From: Bacillota bacterium
Lineage (GTDB): Bacteria > Bacillota > Clostridia > Acetivibrionales > DSM-1351
NCBI GenBank assembly: GCA_023409265.1
Contig: JAEYHZ010000010.1
Span: 23,358-87,357, forward strand
Length of the DNA stretch: 64,000 nucleotides
Direction: 5' to 3'
Positions within the stretch are counted from its first letter, which is position 1; each line of letters opens with the position of its first letter. This document shows, piece by piece, positions 61,680 to 64,000 of the stretch. The notes under the pieces were generated by a model. That model did not search any database. It saw nothing but the letters and a program-made list of their open reading frames with translations, and had not been told where the DNA came from. Both the position numbers and the translations under genes were made by a program.

Positions 61680-61870
61680 TTACCCTCTATTGACAATGTA
61701 CAACACGCCTCACGTCGGCTATTTTGCCACTTTTCTTTGTTGTCGTCCTTGCCTTGCATCAGCAAGGCGAAGACGCGAAGGAAGGCTTTGTGCCTTACAA
61801 GCGGCTTCAACGCAGCCGCAGGGTAAATTCACCGCTCAAAAACGTATTGTACATTGTTAATAGAGGGTAA
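61680..61870. mobile_element. 191-bp MITE-like element with 24-bp terminal inverted repeats
   Basis: The left end TTACCCTCTATT... (61680-61703) and right end (61847-61870) are reverse complements with one mismatch in 24. The interior is GC-richer than its surroundings and has further hairpins, with no transposase. A clear target duplication is not visible. A ~55-codon open frame inside it looks like a by-product of the repeat. Confidence 0.7.
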
Positions 61871-62391
61871 TATACTCGAAATACAAAATAAAACTTATTA
61901 CATAAATTTATAGTCCGATTGACCGGGCCGAACTTTTAAGAACTGACATACTCAAGTACCATGGCTTGTCATCGCTGACTGTTGGTATTGGGTTAATTTA
62001 TTATTATAGTCAATAGACTTAATTTTTTATATAGAAGGCCTAAAGTCTGCTATTGTTAAAAATTAGTGGTTTCTGAGAACTCCATTATATCATTAACCGG
62101 ATTAAAAAGGAATATTTTATATCATAAATCGACATATTGCTATGTTTATCGACAAAGTCGTTAATACAACGCCATATTAATAATTAACTGATTTTGAATA
62201 TCTAATATATTTTATCATTGAAACCGTTAATAATGTATAACAAAAATATACACTCATAGTGCTCTTTTCTACTCTGCTATTTATGCAGGAAACATCAGCT
62301 CCTATAATCTTTTAAGGTGCTCACACTATATCAAGGCTTGTATTATATAGCAATATGTAGTAGGTTTATTGTATTAAGGAGAGTGGTTATT
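61871..62391. other. AT-rich intergenic stretch, no gene seen
   Basis: No reading frame with an RBS. The last ~50 nt must carry the signals for the gene at 62392 (AAGGAGAGTGG is its RBS). Confidence 0.5.
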
Positions 62392-62685
62392 GTGAAAAAA
62401 TTTATTTCAGGACTGCTTGTGGGAGTATTAGTCACTGCAGGTGTTTCGGCAGGGGCACAGGCAGTTAAACAATATGTAGCAAAAGAAGTTAGTTATCCAA
62501 TATTGATAAATGGAAATATGTTTTTTACCGACAAGCCTATTGTGTCTATAAATGATACAACATATTTACCTTTAGCAGCAATAGGAAAAGCTCTGGGAGT
62601 TAAAGTTTCGTGGAATAGCGAGAAAAGGATGGTAGAGATTGGAGACACAAATGCTACGGAAGATTATTCTGACTGGGTGCCATAG
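62392..62685 (+). CDS. Small exported protein with copper-amine-oxidase N-like domain
   Basis: A 97-aa protein starting with GTG behind AAGGAGAGTGG. Signal or anchor segment about 5-25 ('SGLLVGVLVTAGVSAGAQA'), then a stalk-type domain 'YPILINGNMFFTDKPIVSINDTTYLPLAAIGKALGVKVSWNSEKRMVEIG', matching the Cu_amine_oxidN1/stalk repeat common in clostridial surface proteins. There is no enzyme domain, so it is not an oxidase. Function unknown. Confidence 0.75.
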   Translation: MKKFISGLLVGVLVTAGVSAGAQAVKQYVAKEVSYPILINGNMFFTDKPIVSINDTTYLPLAAIGKALGVKVSWNSEKRMVEIGDTNATEDYSDWVP

Positions 62686-62731
62686 GTCTGGTACCATTTT
62701 CCATATGACCAATTAACTCAGAGTGCAGACC

Positions 62732-63730
62732 TCATTGATCCTTTGCAAATATGTATCCGCCCTTCCATTTGACTACACTGCCTTTTTCCAGATGGACGTC
62801 AACACCATTTATCAGATTAAAGTATGACTTTCCATAGGCTACGGTAAATGCACTTGTTTGACTTTTTACATATTCACCTTTTCCCAGATCATATTTATTA
62901 TCAATCCAGGCAGTCAATGCATTTCCATTTCCTTTGAGTGTATATTGGCTGATTTTTTGTCCTGAACTGTTTATATATCCGTTTATTGCATCTCCGTCGC
63001 CGTAAGTTACCGTATCCCGCCAAGAACTGTTCTGAGTCTGAAGACCATAGTACTTTTCGATTGTAATACTCTCAAGAGCCTCAATCCTGTTTTCAACATC
63101 TATTGTGTTGCCTGTGATATTATAATAAACGGTCTCTTTTAGTACAGGTCTCCCTTTACCGTCAGAACTTTTTGTATTATAGGCCTGAATCAAATTAACA
63201 ACTGTTATTTCAACTTTGCTGCATAAAATGTTTTTATTTTTTTCAACTTTTTTATGGTCGGCTAGTACGGAAATGCTTATTGTTTTTGCAGTAGGAGCGC
63301 CTGTTCCATCACCGTTAAATCCATGCCAGCCACCAGTAAAGGCTGCTTTATTTGAATTGCCATCAGAGTTTGATTTAACCATGTATGGACCAATCCAATC
63401 AGTTGTAGAATTCATTAAGACTTCTTCATTATTTTCTAATACTTTTTCTTTATTATTTGTGCCGGTCCCCTTAATGGAAATTTTGTTTATCCCAAATATA
63501 GAGTTAACGCCTCCGGGTTTAAAGTCGATCCACATACTATGATCTTTATCATATTTGAAGGCTACACTTACCAAACCGTTTGATTTATAAACAATATTGC
63601 TTTGTGAGATGCTATTTCCGTGCACCTTCATTTCTGTACCTAAAACCAATTGAATTATTATCAAAAATCCTACTACTATGTATTTTAGATTAATATGACT
63701 GGAAGAATATTTCTGTAATCTTTTCCTCAT
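62732..63730 (-). CDS. Secreted protein of unknown function
   Basis: A 332-aa protein with an N-terminal signal/anchor (about 15-40, 'LKYIVVGFLIIIQLVLGTEM'). The rest is beta-rich and polar, with 'GGWHGFNGDGTGAPTAKTISISV', 'YGLQTQNSSWRDTVTYGDGDAINGYINSSG' and a WKGGYIF end. I do not recognise the family. It could be a carbohydrate-acting or binding beta-sandwich. It stands alone, convergent with the gene before it. Confidence 0.6.
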   Translation of the reverse strand: MRKRLQKYSSSHINLKYIVVGFLIIIQLVLGTEMKVHGNSISQSNIVYKSNGLVSVAFKYDKDHSMWIDFKPGGVNSIFGINKISIKGTGTNNKEKVLENNEEVLMNSTTDWIGPYMVKSNSDGNSNKAAFTGGWHGFNGDGTGAPTAKTISISVLADHKKVEKNKNILCSKVEITVVNLIQAYNTKSSDGKGRPVLKETVYYNITGNTIDVENRIEALESITIEKYYGLQTQNSSWRDTVTYGDGDAINGYINSSGQKISQYTLKGNGNALTAWIDNKYDLGKGEYVKSQTSAFTVAYGKSYFNLINGVDVHLEKGSVVKWKGGYIFAKDQ

Positions 63731-63975
63731 AGGTATCCTGTAAGTTTTTTAAGAAATTATATCATATAAAAAAGAAATATGCTGTCGTTATTTGTAATAA
63801 TTTGTTGTGAGAGTATTATTAACGGACGGGAAATAAAGGTCCATCAAAATACAAATCATACGAAATCGGAAGAACAGCTAGTGTAAAATTACTGTAGGAA
63901 AAAATAGATAAGAGACCGCACCTTTTGATAAAATGTTTTTGTCTAGAAAACAGGAAAATCAATAGGAGGTCTCTT

Positions 63976-64000
63976 ATGAATAATATTATACAGCTATTTG
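63976..64000 (+). CDS. Start of an ORF cut by the window end
   Basis: ATG behind AGGAGGTCTCTT encodes MNNIIQLF and then leaves the window. The start codon lies in the right arm of an inverted repeat ATAAGAGACC (63908-63917) / GGTCTCTTAT (63968-63977). It may be a transposase gene near an IS end, but eight residues do not allow identification. Confidence 0.35.

Noticed and set aside
61558..61860. 100-codon plus-strand frame
   Set aside because: It begins inside the kinase gene in antisense and then crosses the MITE-like repeat. It has no RBS, and composition follows the repeat.

Overview
The window looks like low-GC Gram-positive DNA from an anaerobic, spore-forming, cellulolytic member of the Clostridia (Ruminiclostridium/Lachnoclostridium type; species not assigned). 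Reasons: strong GGAGG ribosome binding sites, sigma-A type promoters, CGAAC-N4-GTTCG type LexA boxes, a Spo0E-like regulator, a CwlD-like amidase, SLH-anchored surface protein, and a GH48-GH9-GH9 cellulase cluster whose enzymes carry X2 and CBM3 modules but no dockerins.

Region 1 (1-10504) is the right end of an integrated phage-like element. It starts in the end of a PBSX-like tail operon (last codons of an XkdU/YmfQ homologue, a 979-aa tail fibre, a DUF4376-like protein). It continues with an amidase-holin lysis pair, small SOS-controlled genes and a D12-class adenine methyltransferase. Last comes a minus-strand operon encoding an RNase HI, an RnlA-type HEPN RNase toxin and its RnlB antitoxin. 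It ends in a tRNA-Leu(UAA) 3' half (10441-10504) with its own terminator, which reads as the attR of an element whose intact tRNA and integrase lie left of the window.

Region 2 (10595-29987) is a second contractile tail locus: Xre repressor, divergent operator/promoter switch, sigma-like activator, tail terminator, sheath, tube, a chaperone with a -1 frameshift, tape measure, LysM protein, baseplate proteins, a fibre with a seven-repeat beta-propeller, XkdX, three secreted cargo genes (one with an internal amber stop), a Spo0E-like gene, amidase and holin. No capsid, portal, terminase or integrase gene is present, so it is best read as an R-type tailocin (phage-tail-like bacteriocin) or PBSX-like particle rather than a complete prophage. 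Four promoters in regions 1 and 2 carry LexA boxes.

Region 3 (30135-41728) holds a cyclophilin lipoprotein, a PatB/MalY-type C-S lyase, and the secreted non-cellulosomal cellulases GH48-X2-X2-CBM3, GH9-X2-X2-CBM3 and GH9-CBM3c-X2-X2-X2-CBM3. Phased 11-bp repeats lie upstream.

Region 4 (41931-43426) is an initiator tRNA gene followed by a CwlD-like amidase, a small ribbon-helix-helix-like ORF and an imperfect copy of the tRNA 3' end.

Region 5 (43613-61646) appears to be a glycan-use locus: a 1775-aa NPCBM glycosidase (GH101-like), a 1926-aa SLH-anchored protein with a six-hairpin-type domain, a CUT1-type sugar ABC transporter, and a YesN/YesM-type two-component system on the opposite strand. 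A nearly identical 33-bp box precedes both the glycosidase and transporter operons and is the probable regulator site. A 191-bp MITE-like element follows the kinase start, then three small or unknown genes up to the window end.
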